12,471 nucleotides of DNA, from the NCBI GenBank assembly GCA_937901285.1, contig CALCHI010000430.1, forward strand, positions 1 to 12,471, in the 5' to 3' direction. The notes beneath the pieces were generated by a model that searched no databases, was not told the origin of the DNA, and saw only the letters and a program-made list of their open reading frames with translations. Below, in pieces: positions 5,266 through 12,471 of the stretch. The translations under genes and the position numbers were made by a program. This stretch comes from UBA8437 sp003445035 (GTDB lineage Bacteria > Planctomycetota > Planctomycetia > Planctomycetales > Planctomycetaceae). Each line of letters starts with the position of its first letter. Within the stretch, counting starts at the first letter, position 1.

Positions 5266-8259
5266 TCAGCGGCTTTTGGATGGCGTTTTCAGAGACGCCA
5301 GGAACGCCAGCAGGTCGGCCACCTGCTGGGCGGTCATGTCCTTGAGCAGCAATTCGGGCATCAGGCTTTTTCGTTGGGCGACCAGTTCCTCGACCTCATC
5401 TGCGGGAATGATCGTTTCCTGGTTCTTGGCGTCGCGGAGGACAACCTCCTTGTCCGATTTTCGGGCCAACAGTCCGGTGTACACCTTGCCCGCAGTGGTC
5501 TCGACGATGTAGGTGAGATACTTCGGGTCGATTTTTCGTGAGGGATTGAGGACCTGGTCGAGCAACTCGCGGCGACCATATTTCTTGCCGATCCCGTCGA
5601 GGTCCGGGCCGACCGCCTTGCCCTTGCCGGCCACGCGATGGCAGTTGCGACATTGCACACTCTGGGATGCGACAAACAGTTTCCCGCCCTTGGCGGGGTC
5701 GCCTTTCATCGCCAGCAGAGCTGCGGGACGGATCACGCGGCCGAGACGTTTCACCCGACGTTCTTCGGGGATGAAGCGTTCGAACAAGTCCCGGGTTGTG
5801 ACGTCAGCGTGTGCGACGGCCTTGTCGATTATCTGCTTACGGGCCTTTGCCGAAAAACGGGAGGCGGCATTGTCCAGCCGTTGTTGCAACAGGAGCGCGG
5901 TAGACGTGGAGGCCAGGGAGCGGTCCAGCAACGGTGCGGGGACGGAATCACCGGAACGTTCGAGCAGTCGTACGTTGGACCGAGCCTCGATCCGCGTATG
6001 TTTCTGGGCGTCTGTGAATCGGGCGACGGGTACGTCCGAGCCTGGGAGGTCGACAATCCAATCGCCAATCAGATCGGCACCGATCCGGTCGACGACCTCG
6101 GAGCCAATGTGCGGCATGCGGCCACGGCCCAGTTTCGAGACCCTCAGGTAGAGAATGCTTCGCAACGGGTCGCCGGGTGCGATGATGCGGGCGTCCCGGA
6201 TGCCGAAGGTTCCCTGGGTGGGCTTGGCGTCGAGCATGCGGGTTGCAGCCAGCGTCAGGTCGCTGTGCATGTAGGCCAGTACCGCACTGCCGGCATGGAG
6301 CCGATGGCAGTGTGAACAGTTGACGTGCAGGAAACTGCGTGCCCGTCGGTCGGTCGGTTGGGTGGTGTCGTAGGGGTCGACGAGTGCCGGACTCTTTGAG
6401 CCGGAAACAGGCGGGTCAAGCAGGCCCAGGTCCGACAGAGTCGTCAACTGGTTGGTGGCGTTGGAGTCTCCGGGAACGGGTCGGTCGAGTCCGCCAGGAT
6501 TGAAGCCCAGCACGTGTCCGCTCCACGGGTTGTGGCAGCGGACGCATTCGACACGGGACGCGAAGTGCCACGTTTGCCGCCTGGGAGGCGTCGAGCCGGA
6601 GTCTTTGGCGACCTGGAAGTGTGCGTCAAACCCGGCGGATTCGACCAGGGTGGCGTCGGTCTCGTCGTTGTTCCATCGGTAGCCGTAGCCGCGCCAGGCG
6701 TCCCCGTTGTAGTGCATCAGCTGGGTTTCGATGCGTTTGGGACCGGTTCGCCCCTTTTCGGTGATGTTCAGTGAGAGGGTCTTGAGAAGAACGGTGCCGG
6801 CCGGGAACTGCCACTTGCCCTTGGAGCCGATGGGCTGCGTGCCCGGGACCGCGATCGCGCGGGTGGTGGTGGCGCCGTCGTGCCAGGGAGAGGCAGCGGT
6901 GGTGTAGGAGGTGACGCCGGGGGCCAGTTGATGGCCGGAGGTCGAGGCAAACAGGCCGGTTTGGCTCAGTTGGCGGGGGAAACGGCTGGGTTGGCCACGA
7001 TCGGGATTCGGAGCCAGACGGTGAATCGTTCCGCCGGCGTAGTCCATGAACAGCAGGTCGTCGGAGGTGTCGTAACTGAAGCAAATGACTCGCAGGGATG
7101 TGTCGACCAACTCGCGTTTGTTGACGGCTCGCTTCTGTTTGGCATCCCAGTTGAAGGACCAGAGCTTGCCGGTTTCGTAGTCGCCGTAAACGTACTGGTC
7201 GGCCAGGGTGGGAAGTCGTTTCCCGTAGTAGAACTCGCCTCCTGTGATCGACGCCGATTCGCTGTGCGGGTGGTCGACAGTCGGCGGCAGGATGGGGGTC
7301 GGGCCGCGTTCGAAGTGCGTGTTCACCGGCTGTCGTCCCTCGACGATGCTCCAGCCGTAGTTGCCGCCCTTTTGAATCCGGTAGATGAACTCCCACAGTT
7401 CCCAGCCGACATCACTGACATAAAGGTCGCCGGACTTGCGATCGAAGGAGAGTTTCCAGGGGTTGCGGAAGCCGAAGGCCCAGATCTCGGGCAACACGCC
7501 CTTGGTATTGATGAATGGGTTGTCTGGCGGGACGCGGTATTTGCGGCCGGGGTCGGTGTGGTCAACGTCGATGCGAATCAGGGTGGAAAAGTAGTTGCTG
7601 CAATCCTGGCCGTTGTTGGGCGGGTCGGGAGGATTGGGGCCAACGCCGTCGCCGGCGGTGATGTAGAGATAACCGTCGGGGCCGAACCGCATTGCGGCTC
7701 CGTTGTGGCCGCCCGAGGGCCAGTTGAAAACCTCTTCGCGGCTGGCCGGGTCGATGGTCGGTGGGTCCATGCTCTTGAAACGGTAGCGGCAGACCTTGGT
7801 GCCTGTGGCCTGGGGGCCTTGAATGTAGGAGATGTAGCAGGTGCGGTTCTTGAGGAAGTCGGGGTGGAAAGCGAACCCATAAGCGTTACTGGGTTGTGGC
7901 TTGTGCTGTTTCAGGTTTAGGACAGGATCGGTTTTGGCAACATCCTGTCGGTCGGGAAACGAAACGATCGTGCCGTTGAGTTGCATCACCAGCAGTCGAT
8001 CGGTTCCCGGGATGGGCCGCATCTCGACCGGGTTGGTGAATGACAGCTTGGGGAACCGCCGCTGGGCAACAAACGGAGATGGCGGCTCGGGAGTTCCGAC
8101 GACCCGGGAGGTGGTCCAGCCGACTTTTCTCTGGATCGGTTTTGCCTTCTTCTTGTCCGCCTGGGCCCGGGCGGGTGGCGTGGCGGTGAACAATGAACCA
8201 CCGGCCAGCATTGATGCGATGGTGGCGGCGAGCAGAAGGCGGGTGTGGGCGGAACTCAC
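5266..8259 (-). CDS. Secreted PQQ-type sugar dehydrogenase / triple-CxxCH cytochrome fusion, copy B
   Basis: A 997-residue exported protein: basic start, hydrophobic segment (8-28) and ARA-QA cleavage-like site (about 33). Residues about 60-420 form a GSDH-type beta-propeller (soluble PQQ glucose/sorbosone dehydrogenase fold) with GGHNG (183-187) and GFRNPW (263-268). The middle region (about 430-740), resembling the planctomycete/HNE_0200-type domain, has CVRCH (572-576) and CSHCH (648-652). The C-terminal domain has CRNCH (870-874), GPDLDGIGKK and SLMPELL, the Pirellula/Verrucomicrobium-type haem-binding domain. Three c-type haems are predicted, with Met715 and Met967 as possible axial ligands. 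It would oxidise a sugar or alcohol in the periplasm and pass electrons through its own haems (inference). The GTG start overlaps the stop of the upstream paralogue (GTGA), indicating translational coupling. The substrate is unknown. Confidence 0.88.
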   Translation of the reverse strand: MSSAHTRLLLAATIASMLAGGSLFTATPPARAQADKKKAKPIQRKVGWTTSRVVGTPEPPSPFVAQRRFPKLSFTNPVEMRPIPGTDRLLVMQLNGTIVSFPDRQDVAKTDPVLNLKQHKPQPSNAYGFAFHPDFLKNRTCYISYIQGPQATGTKVCRYRFKSMDPPTIDPASREEVFNWPSGGHNGAAMRFGPDGYLYITAGDGVGPNPPDPPNNGQDCSNYFSTLIRIDVDHTDPGRKYRVPPDNPFINTKGVLPEIWAFGFRNPWKLSFDRKSGDLYVSDVGWELWEFIYRIQKGGNYGWSIVEGRQPVNTHFERGPTPILPPTVDHPHSESASITGGEFYYGKRLPTLADQYVYGDYETGKLWSFNWDAKQKRAVNKRELVDTSLRVICFSYDTSDDLLFMDYAGGTIHRLAPNPDRGQPSRFPRQLSQTGLFASTSGHQLAPGVTSYTTAASPWHDGATTTRAIAVPGTQPIGSKGKWQFPAGTVLLKTLSLNITEKGRTGPKRIETQLMHYNGDAWRGYGYRWNNDETDATLVESAGFDAHFQVAKDSGSTPPRRQTWHFASRVECVRCHNPWSGHVLGFNPGGLDRPVPGDSNATNQLTTLSDLGLLDPPVSGSKSPALVDPYDTTQPTDRRARSFLHVNCSHCHRLHAGSAVLAYMHSDLTLAATRMLDAKPTQGTFGIRDARIIAPGDPLRSILYLRVSKLGRGRMPHIGSEVVDRIGADLIGDWIVDLPGSDVPVARFTDAQKHTRIEARSNVRLLERSGDSVPAPLLDRSLASTSTALLLQQRLDNAASRFSAKARKQIIDKAVAHADVTTRDLFERFIPEERRVKRLGRVIRPAALLAMKGDPAKGGKLFVASQSVQCRNCHRVAGKGKAVGPDLDGIGKKYGRRELLDQVLNPSRKIDPKYLTYIVETTAGKVYTGLLARKSDKEVVLRDAKNQETIIPADEVEELVAQRKSLMPELLLKDMTAQQVADLLAFLASLKTPSKSR
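8256..8259 (-). other. GTGA start/stop overlap coupling the two PQQ-cytochrome genes
   Basis: On the minus strand the TGA that ends copy A shares two bases with the GTG that starts copy B. Such overlaps usually mean the downstream gene is translated by reinitiation, so the two paralogues are likely made in a fixed ratio and from one message. Confidence 0.8.
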
Positions 8260-11234
8260 TTGAGTGACTCCAGAAAAGCGAGCAGGTTGGCCAGTTGCTG
8301 GGCGGTCATGTCCTTGACCAGCAACTCGGGCATCAGGCTCTTGGGTTGAGCGACAATCATCTCGACATCCTCGGCAGCGACACGGAGGTCCTTGCCGGTG
8401 GCGTCCCTGAGGACAACCGCCTTGTCGGACTTTGAGACCAGTAGTCCGGTGTGAACACGTCCCTGGACGGTTTCGACCAGGTAGGCCCGGAACTTGGGAT
8501 CGATTTTCTTCGAGGGCTGGAGAATCGAGTCGAGCAGGGCTCGGCGATCATTTTTCTTGGAGATGCCGTCGAGGTCCGGTCCGAGGGCCTTGCCCTGCTT
8601 GCCGACGCGGTGACAGTTCCGACATTGGACGCCGGCTGTTTTGGTGAAGAGGGTCCGGCCGGCCGATGCGTTGCCGGGAATCCGCAGGATCTGGTCGGCC
8701 TGGACCGTGGCGCCAAGCCGTTTGACGCGTTGTGCGTGCGGGAGGAATCGCTCAAAAAGATCGCGAATGCGGACGTCGGAGTGGGTTCCGCCAAGCTGTA
8801 TGGCGAGTTGGGCGGCGGCTTTTGGCAGCGTGTGCCCGGGGCGATCGACGGCAATGGCCAGTTGCAGCGCGCCACTTGAGGAGGTCAACATCTGTTGGAG
8901 GGCCGCTTTCCTGCGTTCGGGGGCCAGGCCGGTCTGGTTGAGTTCGGCCAGTAGACCATCATGACGCTTGCGGAGAGCAGCCGACGACTTGTCGCCACTG
9001 CCGGCGGGCGCGAGCTTGGGGTCGAGTGAGGCGATCCAGTCATGGATGAGCTGGAGACCCGGGCGGTCGACAACTTGTGAGCCGAAGTGTGGCATGCGTC
9101 CCCGGCCGAGCTTGGCCATGCGGTAGAGCAGGACCGAGCGATACGGGGCGGCCGGGGCCATTACCCGGGCTGCCAGCATGCCAAACGTTCCCTGTGTGGG
9201 GCGGGCGCCCAGGAGATTGGATTGTTTGAGTGAGAACTCGAACCGGATGTCCATGGCCGCCGTGCCCCCCCCGCCACGGCGGTGACACGTGGCACAGTTG
9301 GCGTGCAGGTACGCCCGGGCACGCGTTTCCAGCGGCAGGGTGGGATCAGCCGGATCGGGCATCGTGGCTGGTGCCTTGGCCAGAGGGGGGGAGATCAGGT
9401 CGATGTGGGTCATCGTGCGGAGCTGATTGTCCACGACCGTGCCGTAATTGTGGTCGCGGTTGAGTTGTGCCGGCGTGAAGCCATAGATCGACCCTCCTCG
9501 AGTGGTGTGGCAGAGGATGCATTCGGTGCGGCTGGCGTGGTGCCAGTTCTGGACCCGTTGGCCGCCGGGAGCTGCGGGGTCTTTGACGGTGAACTGGCGG
9601 TCGGACGCCTGGTTGCCGGCCAGGACCGCATCGGTGCCGGAGTCGTTCCAGATGTAGTTGTAGGCCTGCCACGACTGGCCGGTGTAGTGCAACACCTGGG
9701 TTTCGAGGCGACGTCGTGAGCGGACGTCGCCGGCGATCAGGTCCAGGGAGATCGTCTTGGCCAGAACTCCATCAACCGGAAAGGACCATTGTCCGGAAAC
9801 GTTACCAATCTGGATGTTTGATGATTTGTGGAGACCGAGTTGGGTGTTGCCCGGCAGGGCGACGAACCGCTCGGAAACAGCGTGATCTGCCCAGGGTGCG
9901 GCACCGACCGAATAAGAGATCACTCCTGGCGCCAGGCGGTGTGTGCTGGTGGTCGTGAACAGCCCGGTGTCACTCAGCTTGCGAGGGAAGTTGCGGTTGG
10001 CTGTTTTCCGGTCACTGGGCACCAGGCGGTGAAGTCCTCCGCCGACGTAGTCGACGATGTAGAGCTCGCCGTCGTGGTCAGTTCCGAAACAGACAATCTG
10101 CAGGGTGGAGTCGACCAGTTCCCGGGATTGGGTCAGGCGTTTTCCATCGTGTCGAGCCGCCCAGATTTTCCCGGTCACATAATCGCCATAAATGTAGGCT
10201 CCGGTGAGTGACTTCAGTCGTCGTCCGGTGTACACCTCGCCACCGGTGATCGAGCGAGACTCGGTGTGAGAGTGGGCGACGGCCGGTGGTGAGATGGACG
10301 TGGGTCCGCGATCCCATTCGGGATGCACCGACTGCGATGCCTCGACGATGCTCCACCCGTAATTGGCTCCCTTCTGGACGCGGTAGATCATCTCCCACAT
10401 TTCCCAGCCGACGTCTCCACACCACAGGGCGCCGTTGGATGGGTCGAACGTGATCTTCCACGGGTTGCGAAACCCGTAGGCCCAGACCTCGGGTCTCGCT
10501 CCGGGCGTGTTGATAAACGGATTGTCGGCGGGGATTGAGTAAGGGCGTTGATCCGACGGGTGATCAACGTCAATCCTCATGATCGTGGCCGGCAACGTGG
10601 ACAGGTTCTGGCCGTTGCGGCGGCTGTCCGGGGGAAAAGCCCCGGCACCGTCGCCGGCACTGATGTAGAGGAAGCCGTCGGGACCGAACTCCAGGCATCC
10701 GCCGTTGTGGCCTCCAGCCAGCCAGCGAATCACCGTGGATTCCGACTTGGGGTCGATCGTGGGTGGATCGGTGTTTGAGACGGTGAACCGTGAGACAACC
10801 GTGCCATCGGGTTCCCCGGATTTGCGGACGTACGTGATGTAACAGTGGCGGTTCTTCTCGAACCGTGGATGGAAGGCCAGGCCGTAGATCTGGGTCAGCC
10901 CCTCGATGGCCGGTCCGAGGTCGACGGCCAGGTCGGCGGTATCCGAAGCCTTCCGAGGGTCGAATGTGAGGATCTTGCCCTTGAGCTCGGCGACGTACAT
11001 GCGACTGGTGCCGGGCGCATGAGTCAGGATGACCGGGTCGGTGAAACGAAGCTTGGGAAAGACCGGCCGCGTGGCGAACGGTGGTGGGGGTTCGGGTGAC
11101 CCCGTGATGCGGGAGGTCGTCCAGGCGACACGACGTGCGATGCCGTACGGTCGCCTGGGGTCATCCGCAGCGGTTGAGGTGGATGAGACGACCAGGAGAA
11201 GGCCGAGGGCCAGCGAGAGCGTGCGTGAATCCAT
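8256..11234 (-). CDS. Secreted PQQ-type sugar dehydrogenase / triple-CxxCH cytochrome fusion, copy A
   Basis: A 992-residue paralogue of the following gene, collinear throughout. A signal peptide covers about residues 1-22 (SLALGLLLVVSSTSTA). The GSDH-like propeller spans about 50-410 with GGHNG (174-178) and GFRNPW (254-259). The middle domain carries CILCH (572-576) and CATCH (647-651), then RMPHFGS. The C-terminal domain has CRNCH (871-875), GPDLDGISKK and SLMPELL. The three haem motifs sit at almost the same residue numbers as in copy B, and shared blocks such as NPFINT, YGWSIVE and PTQGTFG are frequent, so the pair arose by duplication. The stretch between the second and third haem motifs (about 735-820) is the most divergent. 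It is the first gene of the unit, divergent from the secreted HEAT-like gene. No clear ribosome binding site precedes the ATG. Electron donor and acceptor cannot be read from sequence. Confidence 0.88.
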   Translation of the reverse strand: MDSRTLSLALGLLLVVSSTSTAADDPRRPYGIARRVAWTTSRITGSPEPPPPFATRPVFPKLRFTDPVILTHAPGTSRMYVAELKGKILTFDPRKASDTADLAVDLGPAIEGLTQIYGLAFHPRFEKNRHCYITYVRKSGEPDGTVVSRFTVSNTDPPTIDPKSESTVIRWLAGGHNGGCLEFGPDGFLYISAGDGAGAFPPDSRRNGQNLSTLPATIMRIDVDHPSDQRPYSIPADNPFINTPGARPEVWAYGFRNPWKITFDPSNGALWCGDVGWEMWEMIYRVQKGANYGWSIVEASQSVHPEWDRGPTSISPPAVAHSHTESRSITGGEVYTGRRLKSLTGAYIYGDYVTGKIWAARHDGKRLTQSRELVDSTLQIVCFGTDHDGELYIVDYVGGGLHRLVPSDRKTANRNFPRKLSDTGLFTTTSTHRLAPGVISYSVGAAPWADHAVSERFVALPGNTQLGLHKSSNIQIGNVSGQWSFPVDGVLAKTISLDLIAGDVRSRRRLETQVLHYTGQSWQAYNYIWNDSGTDAVLAGNQASDRQFTVKDPAAPGGQRVQNWHHASRTECILCHTTRGGSIYGFTPAQLNRDHNYGTVVDNQLRTMTHIDLISPPLAKAPATMPDPADPTLPLETRARAYLHANCATCHRRGGGGTAAMDIRFEFSLKQSNLLGARPTQGTFGMLAARVMAPAAPYRSVLLYRMAKLGRGRMPHFGSQVVDRPGLQLIHDWIASLDPKLAPAGSGDKSSAALRKRHDGLLAELNQTGLAPERRKAALQQMLTSSSGALQLAIAVDRPGHTLPKAAAQLAIQLGGTHSDVRIRDLFERFLPHAQRVKRLGATVQADQILRIPGNASAGRTLFTKTAGVQCRNCHRVGKQGKALGPDLDGISKKNDRRALLDSILQPSKKIDPKFRAYLVETVQGRVHTGLLVSKSDKAVVLRDATGKDLRVAAEDVEMIVAQPKSLMPELLVKDMTAQQLANLLAFLESLK

Positions 11235-11389
11235 GTTGTTGATCGTCGCGGAGTCTGTGGTACCGGCGGGGCGTGCATGGTAACGCCGTGCCGGAGGAGA
11301 TTCACCTCTTGCGGGCGGTAGCCGCCTCGGTCAAAATCCCCAAAAGGAATATGATCGGGTTGTGATGATGCCCAGTTGGAGGACGAGTC
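11235..11389. promoter_or_regulatory. Divergent intergenic region, probable promoters for both flanking genes
   Basis: This 155-base gap separates the start of PQQ copy A (minus) from the start of the secreted HEAT-like gene (plus), so it should carry promoters in both directions. A perfect inverted repeat GGCGG-TAG-CCGCC (11314-11326) could be an operator. TATGAT (11350-11355, plus) resembles a -10 box but lacks a good -35. TTGACC on the minus strand (11329-11334) resembles a -35 but lacks a good -10. No element is convincing on its own. Confidence 0.4.
11378..11383 (+). promoter_or_regulatory. Ribosome binding site deciding a GTG start
   Basis: GGAGGA lies six bases before GTG 11390, a near-perfect Shine-Dalgarno sequence with ideal spacing. 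It selects the GTG over the in-frame ATG at 11429, which would cut away the basic part of the signal peptide. Confidence 0.75.
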
Positions 11390-12471
11390 GTGAGCCGGTT
11401 GGAGCGAGGGGCGGTGAAGGTCGTGTGGATGGCCATCGGTTGGCTGGCGTTGCTTGGGCTGGCGTGGGGGCAGGCCGAAGCTGCTGCCAGACCAGGTGAG
11501 CCGACCACGTCGGAAAAACGACCGTCGGCGACCGCCGAACAGATCGCCGGCTGGGTTTCTCAGCTGACCAGTCGCGATTTTCAAAAGCGGCGGGCAGCAT
11601 CCAGACAACTGGTTTCGGCCGGCCAGGCGGCGATCGTGCCAGTGGCCAAGGCCGCCGAAGGGGCCGATCTCGAGCGGACCACACGGTGCATTTCTGTCCT
11701 CAGGCAACTGCTGGTTTCGACCGATAAGCCAGTCAAGGCCGCCGCTGAGGCGGCATTGAAACGGTTGTCGGGGAACAAGAATCCCACCGTGGCACGTCGT
11801 GCGCAGGCCGCGCTTCCGAAGGCCGATCCCAAACCCGGTCGACGCGGGCCGGCTCGGCAATTCGGTGGTGTCCAGATCCGCAACGGCACCCGGGTGTCGA
11901 CGCGAGTCATCAACGGACAACGAACGATTGAAGTGACCGAGCCGAATCGAAAACTCACGATTTCCGACCTCAATGGCAAGGACATTCGCATCAAGATCAC
12001 GACGATGGCCAAGGGGAAGGCTGAGACACGGGAAGTGAAAGCCGAAACGGCTGAGGCCCTGAAGAAGGCCGATCCGGAAGCCTCCAAACTCTATCAGCAG
12101 TACGCTGTGAATAACGCACTGAGGATTCGGATTGGGGCGTTTCCTCCGCGCATCAGAAACGGTGGCCGCCGAGCGCTGCCACTGAATCGTGGGGCCAGAG
12201 TTCTTCCCCTGCCGCCGAGGGTTGGCGGTTGGCATCAACAGGTGGAGCGGGTCCAGAAGAAGCTCGATGAGGCTGTCGCGAGGCTGCAGAAGCTCGCCGG
12301 TCAGCCGCAGGCGAAGCCCGAGGAGCTTCGTGCGGTGCTCAAGCAACTCGGCGACGCGCAGAAGACGCTGTCGGTGCTGCTCGGGCCAGAGGGGAAGGCC
12401 ACTCCGAAGCCGAAGCCGAAGCCGAAGCCGAAGCCGGCTCAGAAGAAGGCTGCGAAGCCCAAGGTGATCAA
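11390..12471 (+). CDS. Secreted HEAT-like protein with Pro-Lys tail, truncated by window end
   Basis: At least 360 residues, open at the right edge. The frame starts at GTG with a strong ribosome binding site. Residues 1-33 form a signal peptide (basic start, WMAIGWLALLGLAWG core, AEAAA cleavage-like site). Residues about 48-142 are helical, with the pattern IAGWVSQLTSRDFQKRRAA...LVSAGQAAI, which resembles the HEAT-like repeats of many exported planctomycete proteins. A beta-type middle part (about 154-205) includes RVINGQRTIEVTEPN. A segment around 285-325 (VERVQKKLDEAVARLQKL) looks coiled-coil. It then becomes Pro-Lys rich. No catalytic motif is visible and I do not recognise a specific function; a periplasmic or envelope scaffold is a guess. 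Low-complexity PK tails often link to or bind wall or nucleic acid polymers. Confidence 0.75.
   Translation, partial: MSRLERGAVKVVWMAIGWLALLGLAWGQAEAAARPGEPTTSEKRPSATAEQIAGWVSQLTSRDFQKRRAASRQLVSAGQAAIVPVAKAAEGADLERTTRCISVLRQLLVSTDKPVKAAAEAALKRLSGNKNPTVARRAQAALPKADPKPGRRGPARQFGGVQIRNGTRVSTRVINGQRTIEVTEPNRKLTISDLNGKDIRIKITTMAKGKAETREVKAETAEALKKADPEASKLYQQYAVNNALRIRIGAFPPRIRNGGRRALPLNRGARVLPLPPRVGGWHQQVERVQKKLDEAVARLQKLAGQPQAKPEELRAVLKQLGDAQKTLSVLLGPEGKATPKPKPKPKPKPAQKKAAKPKVI
12404..12436 (+). repeat. CCGAAG hexamer repeat encoding Pro-Lys
   Basis: Five perfect tandem copies of CCGAAG (12404-12433) followed by CCG encode a run of alternating Pro and Lys from residue 339. Such exact hexamer repeats can gain or lose units by slippage while keeping the reading frame, so tail length may vary between strains. 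Confidence 0.85.

Noticed and set aside
6880..7920. A 346-codon open frame on the plus strand
   Set aside because: It is antisense to the GSDH propeller of PQQ copy B; its Gly/Val/Ala-rich composition is typical of a reverse-strand shadow.
11024..12346. A 440-codon open frame on the minus strand
   Set aside because: It spans the divergent promoter region and lies antisense to the secreted HEAT-like gene, whose frame has a signal peptide, a strong RBS and coherent domains.

Overview
The window looks like chromosomal DNA of a Planctomycetota bacterium (or a close relative in the PVC group). It is GC-rich. It carries two giant secreted PQQ-dehydrogenase/multihaem fusions ending in the CxxCH domain type that is heavily expanded in Pirellula/Verrucomicrobium-like genomes, and a secreted HEAT-like protein with a Pro-Lys tail of the kind common there. 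This assignment is an inference from protein families, not from a marker gene.

Layout, left to right. (1) A + strand pair (70-1073): a MauE/DoxX-like four-helix membrane protein overlapping by one base a membrane-anchored rhodanese. (2) A - strand pair (1089-2299): an SDR oxidoreductase followed by a carboxymuconolactone-decarboxylase-like protein. (3) A divergent + strand selenium pair (2446-4516): selD (selenophosphate synthase) and a senB-type glycosyltransferase (selenosugar synthase). (4) A scramblase-family protein (4537-5139, -), convergent with senB. (5) Two tandem paralogous PQQ sugar dehydrogenase/triple-CxxCH fusions (5266-11234, -), coupled by a GTGA overlap. (6) A divergent, window-truncated secreted protein (11390-12471, +) with a HEAT-like region, a coiled-coil-like segment and a Pro-Lys repeat.

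The most notable system is the selenium pair. The selD gene is interrupted by an in-frame TGA at 2500-2502. The TGA falls exactly at the catalytic Cys/Sec position of SelD (U-x-x-K, U19/K22, against C17/K20 in E. coli). It is preceded by a correctly placed start and ribosome binding site and followed by a small hairpin resembling a bacterial SECIS element. SelD here is therefore read as a selenoprotein, and simple translation would miss its first 22 residues and its active site. The next gene encodes the SenB signature (GNRVTA-RW, ALHA, GTDLYRDL, EX7E). SelD would make selenophosphate and SenB would transfer selenium to a nucleotide sugar, giving a selenosugar. No senA-like (EgtB-like) partner lies in the window, so the final selenometabolite is unknown.

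No tRNA, rRNA, CRISPR array or insertion sequence was seen. Gaps between genes are all under 160 bases.
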